DNA from: JABDJL01 sp047614505 | GTDB lineage: Bacteria; Pseudomonadota; Gammaproteobacteria; Xanthomonadales; SZUA-36 | Direction of reading: 5' to 3' | Length of the DNA stretch: 64,000 nt | NCBI GenBank assembly: GCA_047614505.1 | Contig: JBLHGQ010000002.1 | Span: forward strand, 1-64,000 | Shown here: positions 45,009 to 54,455 of the stretch, one piece after another | Position numbering within the stretch: the stretch's first letter is position 1 | How the letters are laid out: each line of letters begins with the position of its first letter | Notes under the pieces: model-generated | Seen by the model: the letters and a program-made list of their open reading frames with translations, nothing else | The model's database searches: none | Told to the model about the DNA's origin: nothing | Made by a program: the position numbers and the translations under genes

Positions 45009-45989
45009 ATGAATCAAGTGACAGAACAACCACGTCCAAACCATGAGGATATCATCACGGCACACCAGCGTATTTCGATGCATATTCGAAATACACGCAT
45101 TGCACAAAGTGATGAGCTAAACAAGAAACTGGGTTGTGAGGTCTGGTCTAAATGTGAGAACCAACAGGAAACCGGTGCTTTCAAGTTGCGCGGCGCAAGC
45201 AACGCCATCTTGCATTTGCGGGAAAGAGGAATTGCGGAAGATGTCGCAACTCACTCTTCCGGCAACCACGGCGCAGCTCTGGCCCGCGCAGCAAAGCTCG
45301 ATGGACGTAAAGCCTATGTAGTAATGCCTCGAAATGCAGTTCCCTCCAAAATTGAAGCCGTCCGTAATTTTGGTGGCAAAGTAATACTCTGCGAGCCAAC
45401 CCAGCAAGCCCGGGAGAATGGACTGGCAGATTTGGTCGAGCAAGGATTCATACCGATTCCACCTTATGACCACATTGATATCATCGCCGGTCAGGGCACG
45501 GCTGCTCTTGAATTGCTCACCGTCAAACCGGATCTGGAAATCCTGATGACGCCCGTCGGTGGCGGTGGTCTAATTAGTGGCTCTTCGATCATTGCACGTC
45601 ATATGAACTCCGAAATCACCATCATTGGTGCCGAACCCATTGGAGCCGCTGACACGGCCGCGAGCTTCTCGCGTGGTGCACGCGTTTCATCCTGGAACCC
45701 CGATACAATGGCAGACGGGCTGCGCGCGCTTGTTGGTGAAATGACTTTTCCGATAATTTTGGATCTTGTGGACGATATCCTGACTGTAACTGAGGCTGGT
45801 CTTTTGCGCGGAATGGAGTTGATCTATGAATACATGGATATGATTATTGAACCTTCATCAGCAACCGTGATTGCAGCCTTGCTTGAATACCCTTCAGTTT
45901 TTGCCGGTAAGAAAGTGGGTCTGATACTTAGCGGTGGCAACATCGATACCAATATGTTTCCTGCAATGAAGACTTCACCCAGTGAATGA
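45009..45989 (+). CDS. PLP-dependent threonine/serine dehydratase family protein
   Basis: The 326-residue fold-type II PLP enzyme has the cofactor Lys59 in ETGAFKLRGASNA, the substrate loop THSSGNHGAALARAAK, and the phosphate-binding TPVGGGGLISG. It lacks a C-terminal ACT domain, so it is not the regulated biosynthetic IlvA type. Close possibilities are a catabolic threonine dehydratase, serine racemase or hydroxyaspartate ammonia-lyase; the sequence does not decide between them. Its last eight bases overlap the tag gene, suggesting an operon dehydratase-tag-sixA. Confidence 0.88.
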   Translation: MNQVTEQPRPNHEDIITAHQRISMHIRNTRIAQSDELNKKLGCEVWSKCENQQETGAFKLRGASNAILHLRERGIAEDVATHSSGNHGAALARAAKLDGRKAYVVMPRNAVPSKIEAVRNFGGKVILCEPTQQARENGLADLVEQGFIPIPPYDHIDIIAGQGTAALELLTVKPDLEILMTPVGGGGLISGSSIIARHMNSEITIIGAEPIGAADTAASFSRGARVSSWNPDTMADGLRALVGEMTFPIILDLVDDILTVTEAGLLRGMELIYEYMDMIIEPSSATVIAALLEYPSVFAGKKVGLILSGGNIDTNMFPAMKTSPSE

Positions 45990-46560
45990 AACACAGGCAC
46001 GCTGCGCATGGGCAGACTCTGACCCTCTTAATGCGCAATATCACGATCAGGAATGGGGACGTCCCGAGCGCCGCGAAATCAGGCTGTTCGAAATGTTGAC
46101 TCTGGAAGGCGCGCAGGCCGGCTTGAGCTGGTTAACGATCCTGCGTAAAAGAGCCGGTTACCGGAAAGCCTTTGTCGATTTCAATCCGGCTCGGGTGGCC
46201 GGCTTTGACCAGCAAACTATAGATATCCTGGTCAATGACCCAGGTATAGTCCGGCATCGGGGAAAAATTGAATCTACCGTCAATAATGCACGAAGAATTT
46301 TGGCGCTTTGGGATCAGGGTCTTAGCCTGGAAAACCTGGTTTGGGAAATAGTCGATGGGAAGCCAAAAATAAATCGCTGGAAATCTATAGCTGATATCCC
46401 GGCAACAACGACGGAATCAGTACAACTCAGCAAGAATTTGAAGAAGCTTGGCTTTCGATTTGTAGGCCCTACGACCTGTTATGCATTTATGCAGGCTGCC
46501 GGATTGGTGAATGATCACGAAACCAATTGCTTTTGTTATTCGCAATGCCAAGAAAAATAA
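45982..46560 (+). CDS. tag: DNA-3-methyladenine glycosylase I
   Basis: Removes 3-methyladenine from alkylated DNA as the first step of base excision repair. The 192 residues include RCAWADSDPLNAQYHDQEWG, FEMLTLEGAQAGLSWLTILRKRAGYRKAF, GIVRHRGKIESTVNNAR and FVGPTTCYAFMQAAGLVNDHETNC, the Tag pattern with its Cys/His zinc ligands at both ends. The start overlaps the preceding gene by eight bases. Confidence 0.96.
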   Translation: MNETQARCAWADSDPLNAQYHDQEWGRPERREIRLFEMLTLEGAQAGLSWLTILRKRAGYRKAFVDFNPARVAGFDQQTIDILVNDPGIVRHRGKIESTVNNARRILALWDQGLSLENLVWEIVDGKPKINRWKSIADIPATTTESVQLSKNLKKLGFRFVGPTTCYAFMQAAGLVNDHETNCFCYSQCQEK

Positions 46561-46610
46561 ATAATTCAAACAAGGCAATTTTGCCGAACAAACCAGTAGA
46601 CAATTCAACA

Positions 46611-47120
46611 ATGACCCAAACACTTTACCTATTACGTCACGCCAAAGCCGAGCCCTGGATGCCCGGCATCAATGATTTTGCACGCAAGCTCAGTGAGCGC
46701 GGTTTAGAACATATGCACCACCTTTCCCGCTGGGCATTGGCAAGCCTATCTGAACCTGAAGTGGTTTTGTGTTCTTCTTCAAATAGAACCCGTGAAACTC
46801 TCGAACCATTTTTCAAAACCTGGACGGATTTGCCATCACACACCAATTACATGGATGAAATCTACGAGGGGAGCACCGGAACCTTGCACTCAATGGCTGA
46901 AAAGTTTTTTGAAAGATCCGAAACAGTGATGATGATCGGTCACAACCCGGGTTTTGAGCACCTGGCAACTTCTTTAATGCGTGACCAGGATTCAGCGCAA
47001 ATAAGCAAAATGGCTACCGGTACTCTGGCGGTAATCGAATTCCCGGCTGGCTATGAAATCGATTGCGGTGAGGGCGTTTTAAGGGAATGGATTACACGTA
47101 GAAACCTTTCATTTGATTGA
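46611..47120 (+). CDS. sixA: SixA-type phosphohistidine phosphatase
   Basis: Histidine-phosphatase superfamily member of about 169 residues from ATG 46611 (MTQTLYLLRHAKAEPW). It has the catalytic RHA motif, LCSSSNRTRETLEPF and the second histidine in MMIGHNPGFEHLATSL. The SixA group dephosphorylates His on phosphorelay proteins. The frame is open from 46527 within tag, but the upstream part has no family match. It ends with a 12-base tail-to-tail overlap with the fRMsr gene. Confidence 0.88.
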   Translation: MTQTLYLLRHAKAEPWMPGINDFARKLSERGLEHMHHLSRWALASLSEPEVVLCSSSNRTRETLEPFFKTWTDLPSHTNYMDEIYEGSTGTLHSMAEKFFERSETVMMIGHNPGFEHLATSLMRDQDSAQISKMATGTLAVIEFPAGYEIDCGEGVLREWITRRNLSFD

Positions 47121-47573
47121 GTTCTCGTAGACTTTTGCAAGCCTGCTCAAGCCAATCTCGTCCTTTTCGTCAAACCGGTCCGGAAACGGACTGTCAATAT
47201 CCAATACACCAATCAGTTCATTGTCTTTGAACAAAGGTACGACAAGCTCTGATTCTGAAGCTGTGTCACAAGCAATATGACCCGGGAATTCGTGAACATT
47301 AGCAACCCGTTGTAATTTACCACTTGCCGCAGCCGTACCGCAGACGCCCTGACCGAGAGGAATTTCAAAACATGCGGGCTTGCCTTGAAAGGGGCCCAAT
47401 ATCAATGTCTCATCTTGCAAGAAATAAAAACCCACCCAATTCACTTCCGAAAGCTCAAGCATCAACAAGGCACTAAGATTTGCTGCATTGGCAATCCGGT
47501 TACTTTGCCCGGAAAGCAAAGCTTCAGCCTGCTCGGCCACTAAGCGGTAATTTATCTGTCTTTCTTCATTCAT
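47109..47573 (-). CDS. msrC: Free methionine-(R)-sulfoxide reductase (GAF domain)
   Basis: The 154-residue single GAF domain enzyme repairs free methionine-R-sulfoxide. The active-site cysteines are seen in GKPACFEIPLGQGVCGTAA and FPGHIACDTASESELVVPL, the family signature. WVGFYFLQDETLILGPFQG is typical. It follows the DUF938 gene with no gap and is probably cotranscribed with it. Confidence 0.93.
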   Translation of the reverse strand: MNEERQINYRLVAEQAEALLSGQSNRIANAANLSALLMLELSEVNWVGFYFLQDETLILGPFQGKPACFEIPLGQGVCGTAAASGKLQRVANVHEFPGHIACDTASESELVVPLFKDNELIGVLDIDSPFPDRFDEKDEIGLSRLAKVYENSIK

Positions 47574-48200
47574 CTACCCGGGCTCATTCTGCGCTTTTTC
47601 GAATACCAGCAACAAATTGTTCGCCGGCATCTGATTGCGTTCTCGAAGTATCATTTGATGGCTGGTGGCCAGTATTTCAAGCGCTTCAATATCACGGATT
47701 CCCATTTCCGGTTTTCGTGCCTTTAGATCGCTATCGAATTGGCGGTTACTCTCCGAAGTGAAACTACCGCCAATATTAAATGGGCCGTAAAGACAAAAAA
47801 TACTGCCAGGTTTGAGACACTTCCCGGTGCCGGAAAACATTGCTTCGACACCTTGCCAGGACATGATATGGGCTGTATTTGCGGAATACACGGCATCAAA
47901 ATTGACCGATGGAAAAGGGTTTTTAAGCACATCTAAAGGAATCGGAGCCTTAATGGACGCATTTCCGTACTCAAGTAACCGGGCTCCCAATTCAGGCAAA
48001 GCTTCGGGCCGATCAGTCGGCTGCCATTCTAGAGTTGGTAGTGACTCGCTGAAAAAAACTGCATGCTGGCCCCAACCTGAACCAATTTCCAGCACACAAG
48101 CCCCGGCGGGCAACAATCGCTTCAACTGTTCAAAAATTGGTTGCTTGTTACGATCACTTGCAGAAGAGAAGTTAACAGAGGATTGTGTCCGCCCGGCCAT
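47574..48200 (-). CDS. DUF938 family SAM-dependent methyltransferase
   Basis: The 208-residue Rossmann methyltransferase-like protein has the SAM-binding VLEIGSGWGQHAVFF, the acidic LEWQPTDRPE, and FDAVYSANTAHIMSWQGVEAMF followed by LYGPFNIGGSFTSESNRQFDSDLK, the DUF938 signature. The substrate is unknown. Its ATG overlaps the hutF stop by one base. Confidence 0.88.
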   Translation of the reverse strand: MAGRTQSSVNFSSASDRNKQPIFEQLKRLLPAGACVLEIGSGWGQHAVFFSESLPTLEWQPTDRPEALPELGARLLEYGNASIKAPIPLDVLKNPFPSVNFDAVYSANTAHIMSWQGVEAMFSGTGKCLKPGSIFCLYGPFNIGGSFTSESNRQFDSDLKARKPEMGIRDIEALEILATSHQMILRERNQMPANNLLLVFEKAQNEPG

Positions 48201-49570
48201 CAGCTCAGTAATTCCTTCATTACCCTGCTAAAACCCGCTTTTAATGCAGTTTCATTAATATGCTGACCATCTTCGACCAGCCGTTTTCCGGCCACATATA
48301 CCGTGCGATTCATTTCCCTGCCTCCGGCAAATACCAGCGAATCCAAAATCGCATCTTCCTGCCGTCCGACAAGAAGTGGATGGCTGTTATCCAACTCGAC
48401 AAGATCCGCCCGTCTTCCGGTTTCAATCACTCCACAATGTTGACCCAGTGCCTGGGCACCAGAAGTTGCAGCATGCTCATACAAGAAGCGCCCACAGCTT
48501 TGAAAATCAGTACATAGAATATTGCGGCGCTCTTGTCGCAGCCGTTCGGAATACTCTAGCATCCGTAATTCATCTGAAACTGATATACGCAAATTGCTGT
48601 CTGAACCAATACCGAAACGACCACCTTCTCTGAGCCATGCTGCAGTATCGAAAAACCCGTCGCCAAGGTCGGCCTCGGTGGTAGGGCAAAGCCCGGCCAC
48701 CACACCTGTCGCTGCCGCATCGAGGCGCTCAGATTCGAGCATATGAGTTGCATGAACGAGGCACCAGTTTTGATCTAATGCAACATTGTTCAATAACCAT
48801 TCGACTGGCCGGGCACCAAGGTATTCTTTGCTTGCTTCTACTTCTGCGGCTTGCTCCGCGATATGAATATGAATTGGCATTCGTTCAGTCGAAATCGATT
48901 CCAGCAGATTCTTTAGTTCTTCAGAATGCACAGCACGTAAGGAATGAGGCGCAATCCCTAAGCAATGCAGTGATTGGCCGTCGATCGCCTTACGGCATGT
49001 CTGCAGAATCTCGAGATATTCATCCAGCTTATTACTGAATCGGCGTTGCTCATGGCCCGTCGACATCTGTCCAAAACCGGAAACACTGTACAGAACAGGA
49101 AGCAAGGTGACGGCAATGCCACTTGAGTCTGCTGCAGACAAAATACGCAGGCTGGTTTCTGCACGCTGTGAATATGCCCCACCGTCAGGCTGGTGATGCA
49201 GGTAGTGAAATTCTGCACAGGCGGTGTAACCGGCCATTAGCATTTCTGCATATACCCACGCCATGCAGACTTCGAGTTGTTCAGAAGTAATTTTATTCGC
49301 AAACCGGTACATGGCTTCGCGCCAGCCCCAAAAATTGCCGGTAGACTCCGCCCCGCCACCGGTCAAACCGCTGATCATTCTCTGGAACCCGTGACTGTGC
49401 ACATTTGGCATACCGGGAATGACTGTGCCACATAATTGGACATCGGCACTACCCGGCAGCCCAGAACTAATCGACCCAATCAGGCCATTGGAATCTACTT
49501 CCAGCAGGACGTCATTGCGCCACCCGTCGACCAACAAGGCCTGTCTGCAATAAATTCTAGTCGCAGCCAT
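48200..49570 (-). CDS. hutF: Formimidoylglutamate deiminase
   Basis: Amidohydrolase that turns N-formimino-glutamate into N-formyl-glutamate and ammonia, step four of the five-step histidine pathway. The 456 residues carry metal ligands in PNVHSHGFQRMI (His58, His60), PIHIHIAEQAAEVE, and later HATHM and GIGSDSNLRISV. Its first 14 bases overlap the end of hutG, the enzyme for the next step. The earlier genes hutH, hutU and hutI are not in this window. Confidence 0.92.
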   Translation of the reverse strand: MAATRIYCRQALLVDGWRNDVLLEVDSNGLIGSISSGLPGSADVQLCGTVIPGMPNVHSHGFQRMISGLTGGGAESTGNFWGWREAMYRFANKITSEQLEVCMAWVYAEMLMAGYTACAEFHYLHHQPDGGAYSQRAETSLRILSAADSSGIAVTLLPVLYSVSGFGQMSTGHEQRRFSNKLDEYLEILQTCRKAIDGQSLHCLGIAPHSLRAVHSEELKNLLESISTERMPIHIHIAEQAAEVEASKEYLGARPVEWLLNNVALDQNWCLVHATHMLESERLDAAATGVVAGLCPTTEADLGDGFFDTAAWLREGGRFGIGSDSNLRISVSDELRMLEYSERLRQERRNILCTDFQSCGRFLYEHAATSGAQALGQHCGVIETGRRADLVELDNSHPLLVGRQEDAILDSLVFAGGREMNRTVYVAGKRLVEDGQHINETALKAGFSRVMKELLS

Positions 49571-50366
49571 GACCTGGCTTCCAGGCCAAAAGGGTTACTA
49601 TGAGATGTTTCAGGAACTCCTGCACACCACCCGCAGCCTTCTCATCATATCTGAGTGTATCTTTATGCATATAAATGTCCTGTGACATTTCTAGTTGCAA
49701 TGCATGAATATGCAGAGCGGGACAACCATAATGACGGGTAATAAATCCCCCTTTGAATCGTCCATCCACAACGTGGCTGTAGCGATTCTGGCCTCTGAAA
49801 ATGTTTAACGCCTCTCCGGTCAAAGAAGGAGCCGCACTTCGACCTTCGAAACTGCCCAAATTGAGATCAGGTAAAACGCCGTCAAACAAACCAGGAACCC
49901 TGCTCCTGATCGAATGCGCATCAATTAATATTGCGTAACCAAAAGTTTCTTTCAAACGCGCCAGTTCATTCTTAATTGCCAAATGGTAGGGTTGCCAGTA
50001 CATTTCGACCCGTTTTTTAATTTCTTCGGCGTCCGGCAGTTCCCATTGATACAAGGGCAAACCGGAAAAAGTTTCAATGGGAATCAAGCCAGGCGTTTTA
50101 TTTTCGTACAAGGCTGCATCATTTGAAGATCTGTTCAAATCTACAACATATCGTGAATAGTTTGCAGTTATCAGACCCGCCCCCAGTTCGGGTACCCACT
50201 CATAAAGGCGGTCAACGAACCAGTCAGTGTCCGGAAACATTGACGCTTTGGGACTTAGTCGCCCATTTATGCTAGACGGCAATCTGGTTCCCGCGTGCGG
50301 CACACTGACCAGTAACGGCAGACGGCTGGTATGGATTTTAAATACTTGACTCACTTCACTCATCAT
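49557..50366 (-). CDS. hutG: N-formylglutamate deformylase
   Basis: Final step of the five-step histidine route: N-formylglutamate to glutamate and formate. The 269 residues have SVPHAGTRLPSSI, the metal-site PDTDWFVDRLY, YVVDLNRSSND, ILIDAHSIRSRVPGLFDG, and GGFITRHYGCPALHIHALQLEMSQDIYM. First gene of a likely hutG-hutF-DUF938-msrC transcript. Confidence 0.94.
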   Translation of the reverse strand: MMSEVSQVFKIHTSRLPLLVSVPHAGTRLPSSINGRLSPKASMFPDTDWFVDRLYEWVPELGAGLITANYSRYVVDLNRSSNDAALYENKTPGLIPIETFSGLPLYQWELPDAEEIKKRVEMYWQPYHLAIKNELARLKETFGYAILIDAHSIRSRVPGLFDGVLPDLNLGSFEGRSAAPSLTGEALNIFRGQNRYSHVVDGRFKGGFITRHYGCPALHIHALQLEMSQDIYMHKDTLRYDEKAAGGVQEFLKHLIVTLLAWKPGHGCD

Positions 50367-50424
50367 ACTGGCTGACCTTCACATTGAGAACCGCAGTGAT
50401 GACAATATAGCGGCTTTTCAAAGG

Positions 50425-50451
50425 CAAAAAAATGCCCGGATGAACCGGGCA
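50425..50451 (-). terminator. Rho-independent terminator of the pil operon
   Basis: Minus strand: GCCCGG-TTCAT-CCGGGC (50434-50450) followed by a T run (A run 50426-50432 on plus). It lies about 24 bases past the pilQ stop. Confidence 0.85.
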
Positions 50452-50474
50452 CCTAATCAGTATGACATTCGCTT

Positions 50475-52577
50475 CTAATTCACCACAGGACGTTCTTCAA
50501 CAATAGTTGGCGTTACGAAAATCAGAAGCTCTCTCTTTTGATTATCATTTGAACGTCTTCTGAACAGACCACCGATTCCGGGTATGCTACTCAGGTAAGG
50601 AACTTTGTCTTCGTTACGGTTGCGTTCATCCTGGAAAATACCACCCAGAACAACCGTTTCACTGTTGTTAACCAATACGCTGGTTTGCAGTTCACGAGTA
50701 TCAATTGATGGAACCGAGCCGCCACGGCCGGTCTGAAATATTACGCCAACCGTGTCCTGTTTTACCTCCAGTTCCAGCTGAATTCTGTTATCAGGTGTAA
50801 TCAAAGGAGTTACACGTAATTCCAGCACAGCTTCCTTGAATGATACCGATGCGGCTCCGGAAGAAGTTGATTCTTCATAAGGAATTTCTACACCCTGCTG
50901 AATAAAGGCTTCGTGTTGATTGGCCGTAACAATACGCGGGGTTGAAATCACTTCACCTTCTCCATCTGCTTCCAGTGCTGACAATTCCAGATCCAGCAAA
51001 TAATCCCCAGTCAAAAATGAAAGGCCGAGAGATCCGCCAGCAGTGCTCGCTCGCGGCAGGTTAACGTTATAGCGTTGCGCAATATTCGGGATATCCAATG
51101 CTCCATCATCCCTTGGGTCAGTGGCGGGATTTACCAGATCCGCACCGAAGCCGTTACCAGCAATGGCCAGAATGTTATTTCCAACATGTGCTGCCGTCAC
51201 GCCAAAACGAACACCCAGCTCGTGGCTAAAATCACTGCTCGCAACCACAATTCTAGACTCAATCTGTACCTGTTTGACCGGATGATCCAACTCGGCAACC
51301 AGCCGTTGAATCTCTGCTATTTTTTCTGACGTATCGGTCACCAGCAAAGTATTGGTCCGGTCATCAATGGTTACTGAGCCTCTATCTGATAGCAAACCAC
51401 TATCACTATCAACCGCCGATCCCCCTCTTGATGATTGTTCAATCAGGGTGCGCAAATCTTCTGCGGTTGCGTAACTAACGCTGATCATTACTGTTTGTAG
51501 CGGCTCCAGCTCCTGGCGATCTTGAATAGCTTGCAGCAACTGCTGTTCACGATTGGCTATGTCTGCGGTTGGTGCGATCCATATAACGTTACCGTTTGAG
51601 CGCTTGTCCAGATTGCGTGCATCCAGAACAATATCCAGTGCCTGGTCCCAAGGAACATTGGTTAGTCGCAGGGTCAGGCTGCCGGAAACATTGTCAGCAA
51701 CGACGATATTCAAATCAGCTACATCGGCGATGAGCTGCAAAACTGATCGGACCGGAATATCCTGGAAATTGAAAGTAACCCGGCTGCCTGAATAGGTTTT
51801 ATCACCATATATTTCTATTTTGTTGGTTGGTTGCTTAGCTTCAATAATGCGCTTTGCAACCTCAATAATGACATCAGTCCCGGATTGATAATAAGAATGC
51901 TCAAAAGCACCATCAATTGCCATTTCAAAATGGACACCACTACCGCGCTGATCTGCATCAATTAACTGCACTGGTGTTGCGAAATCGACTACATTGAGCC
52001 TTTGATTAAGGTGGCTTGGCAGATTTGCGTTAAAGATGTCTGCACTCAGACCATCACTATCAACACTCACGGCAACATTGGCGCCGCTGCGGTTCAAGCT
52101 GACAATGACCTCACTCTGGCCGTCTTCTCCACGCCGGAAATCGATATTTTCAACGCTGAAACCGCTACTGGAAGCCGATGCCTGACGAGCTCCACCAGCA
52201 ATTGCTAATACAACTTGTCCGCCCTCTGCGTTGTAGTCATAACTAACAACCTGAGAAAGGTCAACCATGATTCTCGTCCTGCCACCGGCTGCTAGAGTCG
52301 TGTAGCTTTCAACGGCACCCTGACCAACGACGACTGGTGAAGAATCCACCGAACTATTGGTGTCTGCCATATCCAAAACGATTCTTGGCGGACTTTCGGT
52401 CGAAAATACGCTCACAATTGGCGCATCACCGCTGGTATTGAGTGTAATGGTAACGCCACCATTACCTGAAGCACTGTGACTGGCGGAAGTAACTTCCGTT
52501 TCAGCCCATGACACAAGAGGTGTAAGTACCAGCAATAAACACAAGCTGGCGCGAATACTGAGAATTCTGCTATCCAT
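50475..52577 (-). CDS. pilQ: Type IV pilus secretin PilQ
   Basis: Outer membrane secretin through which the pilus passes. From ATG 52577 (GGGGA six bases upstream) there is a signal peptide (MDSRILSIRASLCLLLVLTPLVSWAE). Two AMIN-like beta domains follow (residues about 30-260), then an N0/secretin-TonB-like domain (FNFQDIPVRSVLQLIADVADLNIVVADNVSGSLTL), an N1 domain (DRTNTLLVTDTSEKIAEIQRLV) and the secretin core (GFGADLV, VISTPRIVTANQHEAFIQQGVEIPYEES, VVLGGIFQDERN, FRRRSNDNQKRELLIFVTPTIVEE). The frame runs up to ATG 52682, touching the pilP stop, so a longer start is possible. Last gene of pilMNOPQ. Confidence 0.95.
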   Translation of the reverse strand: MDSRILSIRASLCLLLVLTPLVSWAETEVTSASHSASGNGGVTITLNTSGDAPIVSVFSTESPPRIVLDMADTNSSVDSSPVVVGQGAVESYTTLAAGGRTRIMVDLSQVVSYDYNAEGGQVVLAIAGGARQASASSSGFSVENIDFRRGEDGQSEVIVSLNRSGANVAVSVDSDGLSADIFNANLPSHLNQRLNVVDFATPVQLIDADQRGSGVHFEMAIDGAFEHSYYQSGTDVIIEVAKRIIEAKQPTNKIEIYGDKTYSGSRVTFNFQDIPVRSVLQLIADVADLNIVVADNVSGSLTLRLTNVPWDQALDIVLDARNLDKRSNGNVIWIAPTADIANREQQLLQAIQDRQELEPLQTVMISVSYATAEDLRTLIEQSSRGGSAVDSDSGLLSDRGSVTIDDRTNTLLVTDTSEKIAEIQRLVAELDHPVKQVQIESRIVVASSDFSHELGVRFGVTAAHVGNNILAIAGNGFGADLVNPATDPRDDGALDIPNIAQRYNVNLPRASTAGGSLGLSFLTGDYLLDLELSALEADGEGEVISTPRIVTANQHEAFIQQGVEIPYEESTSSGAASVSFKEAVLELRVTPLITPDNRIQLELEVKQDTVGVIFQTGRGGSVPSIDTRELQTSVLVNNSETVVLGGIFQDERNRNEDKVPYLSSIPGIGGLFRRRSNDNQKRELLIFVTPTIVEERPVVN

Positions 52578-52681
52578 GATCTGTCCCCATATTCTTGTCA
52601 GCGATCGATTCATCCTAAATACGTTTGTTGTACGCACGACACTACCCTCGATGTGTTGTTGTACTCTTTGTGTTCCCGCCA

Positions 52682-53230
52682 TTATCCCTCACCCACTAAG
52701 ATTGATGCATCTCTGATCAGCCATCCACCCAAACCATCGGTGATCAGCTCGCTCAGACTTACCTGCGTTTCGCGAATTGAAGTTACTCTTCCATGATTCC
52801 TGCCTAGATAACTATCTACAGGCACCCGATGTACAACCCCATCAGGGTCTCGAATCAGAGACCAATGATTGCCGTCCATCGCTAATGTTCCCACCATTGC
52901 CAAGGTGTCAAGTTCAAATCGTTCCAAATATTCCTTTACGCGATTTGCATCCGGTTTGGGGCCATTCGAATCACTGTTTGATCCCACATCATCACTTCCT
53001 TCGGAAGTAGACTGACGAAATGGGTCACGACCGGTCTGACCTTCGTATGTATAAGGTGAATATGTTTTCACCGACGGAATCGGAGGGATGGGATCCGCCT
53101 GCCTTTGCTTCACTTCTTCAATGTATATGGTGAGGTCGTTCATTTCACCACCACACGCTGAAAGCAATAAAGCCGAGGAAATTGTCAGTATCAAGCCACG
53201 TGCCGATACATATTCGCGCAGACCATTCAT
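52682..53230 (-). CDS. pilP: Type IV pilus lipoprotein PilP
   Basis: The 182-residue inner membrane lipoprotein has lipobox LLSACGGEMND. A proline-rich linker precedes the beta domain (LDTLAMVGTLAMDGNHWSLIRDPDGVVHRVPVDSYLGRNHGRVTSI, then GLGGWLIRDASILV). It couples the PilMNO inner membrane platform to PilQ. Its start overlaps pilO by four bases. Confidence 0.94.
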   Translation of the reverse strand: MNGLREYVSARGLILTISSALLLSACGGEMNDLTIYIEEVKQRQADPIPPIPSVKTYSPYTYEGQTGRDPFRQSTSEGSDDVGSNSDSNGPKPDANRVKEYLERFELDTLAMVGTLAMDGNHWSLIRDPDGVVHRVPVDSYLGRNHGRVTSIRETQVSLSELITDGLGGWLIRDASILVGEG

Positions 53231-53850
53231 GGTGCTGCCCCCGCTTCCAATTGAGCTGCTTCTTCATCATCAACATTTCGATAAGTTTTCACCTGCCCTT
53301 CCAATATCAGGCGTCCTGCAAATTGTCCCACGGCACGGCGAAGGGAAATATCATGCATGGTCAAAATAACAACTCTGGGCAGTTTTGCGACACCGCTTAC
53401 AAACTCCCCGAATTCATGGAAGTCACCAAGCATACGAATATTAATCGGACGCTCTGCGTAGAAATCTTTTAACTCTTCCGTCATGGGTTCAAACAATTGC
53501 ACATCGATTCCAGCAGCCAAAGCGGTCTGGGAAACATCTACCAGCAACTTATCCATTTCAGTCTTGCCTGGAAGTTGACGAAACATGATTTGAAGCAAAT
53601 CCTGCATTTCAACCAACTGTACTTCGTATTTCTCCAGGTTGGCCGCTTTTTGCTGCTTGGTTTCAAACTCACTTCGCAGAGCAAACTCTTGCTCCTTGAC
53701 GAGGTCAAGCTCATCCCACTTTTCGCTAATCTGTAGGTAATAACCGGCAACAACCAGTGCTATTAGCAACGCTGACAATAAAACATAGCGAACTGAAACC
53801 GGAGCGCCTCCAATATCTGCCCAATCAATGTCTTGAAATTCTTGAAACAT
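53227..53850 (-). CDS. pilO: Type IV pilus assembly protein PilO
   Basis: The 207-residue single-pass inner membrane protein has its helix at about residues 25-43 (VLLSALLIALVVAGYYL), a coiled-coil (WDELDLVKEQEFALRSEFETKQQKAANLEKY) and a ferredoxin-like periplasmic domain (FEPMTEELKDFYAERPINIRMLGDFHEFGEFVSGVAKLPRVVIL). It forms a heterodimer with PilN. Confidence 0.95.
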   Translation of the reverse strand: MFQEFQDIDWADIGGAPVSVRYVLLSALLIALVVAGYYLQISEKWDELDLVKEQEFALRSEFETKQQKAANLEKYEVQLVEMQDLLQIMFRQLPGKTEMDKLLVDVSQTALAAGIDVQLFEPMTEELKDFYAERPINIRMLGDFHEFGEFVSGVAKLPRVVILTMHDISLRRAVGQFAGRLILEGQVKTYRNVDDEEAAQLEAGAAP

Positions 53851-54455
53851 CAGTCTGCCCCTCCATCAGTTTCAACGTCATAACCATCTTCTTTTGCTTC
53901 GGTGGCTCGTATCCGCAGTTTTGCGTTTACGGTGAATTCATAAGGCTCAACTGAAGAATTCGGCGCCCCGGCAGAAGAGCGAACCACTTTCAGATCAGGA
54001 TCAATAAACAACTCATTTCTATCCAGACTTTGTAAATATGCTGACACACGGGCATTTGACTGGCTGTAACCACTGAAAATGACGGATGTCGCCTGCTGAC
54101 GCACGGTATGCAGGGTTACGCCAACCGGAATGCTTTTTGCCATCTGATCCAGCATCTCTACTGTGAGCGAACGACTGGCCTGCAATTGCTCAATAATTCG
54201 TTTACGCGCCAAGAGGCGTGACCGGGTTCGTTCCAGTTCTTCAATTCGCGTAATTTTCGATGTCAGAAGATTGATTTCAGTTTGAATGGTTTGATTCCGT
54301 AGCTGTTGATGACCGATTTTCTGGTCGAATACCAGGCCAATCACGAAAACAAGAATGACACCCAGAACTGCAGTCATCATCGTTGAAAGCATGAACTGCC
54401 GTTGGCGTTCCCGGCGAAGTTCCTCACGCCATGGAAGTAGATTAATTCTCGCCAT
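53850..54455 (-). CDS. pilN: Type IV pilus assembly protein PilN
   Basis: The 201-residue protein starts with the conserved PilM-binding peptide MARINLLPWREE, then a membrane helix (MLSTMMTAVLGVILVFVIGLVF), a coiled-coil and a small periplasmic fold (SIPVGVTLHTVRQQATSVIFSGYSQSNARVSAYLQSL). It overlaps pilM and pilO by one base each. Confidence 0.96.
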   Translation of the reverse strand: MARINLLPWREELRRERQRQFMLSTMMTAVLGVILVFVIGLVFDQKIGHQQLRNQTIQTEINLLTSKITRIEELERTRSRLLARKRIIEQLQASRSLTVEMLDQMAKSIPVGVTLHTVRQQATSVIFSGYSQSNARVSAYLQSLDRNELFIDPDLKVVRSSAGAPNSSVEPYEFTVNAKLRIRATEAKEDGYDVETDGGAD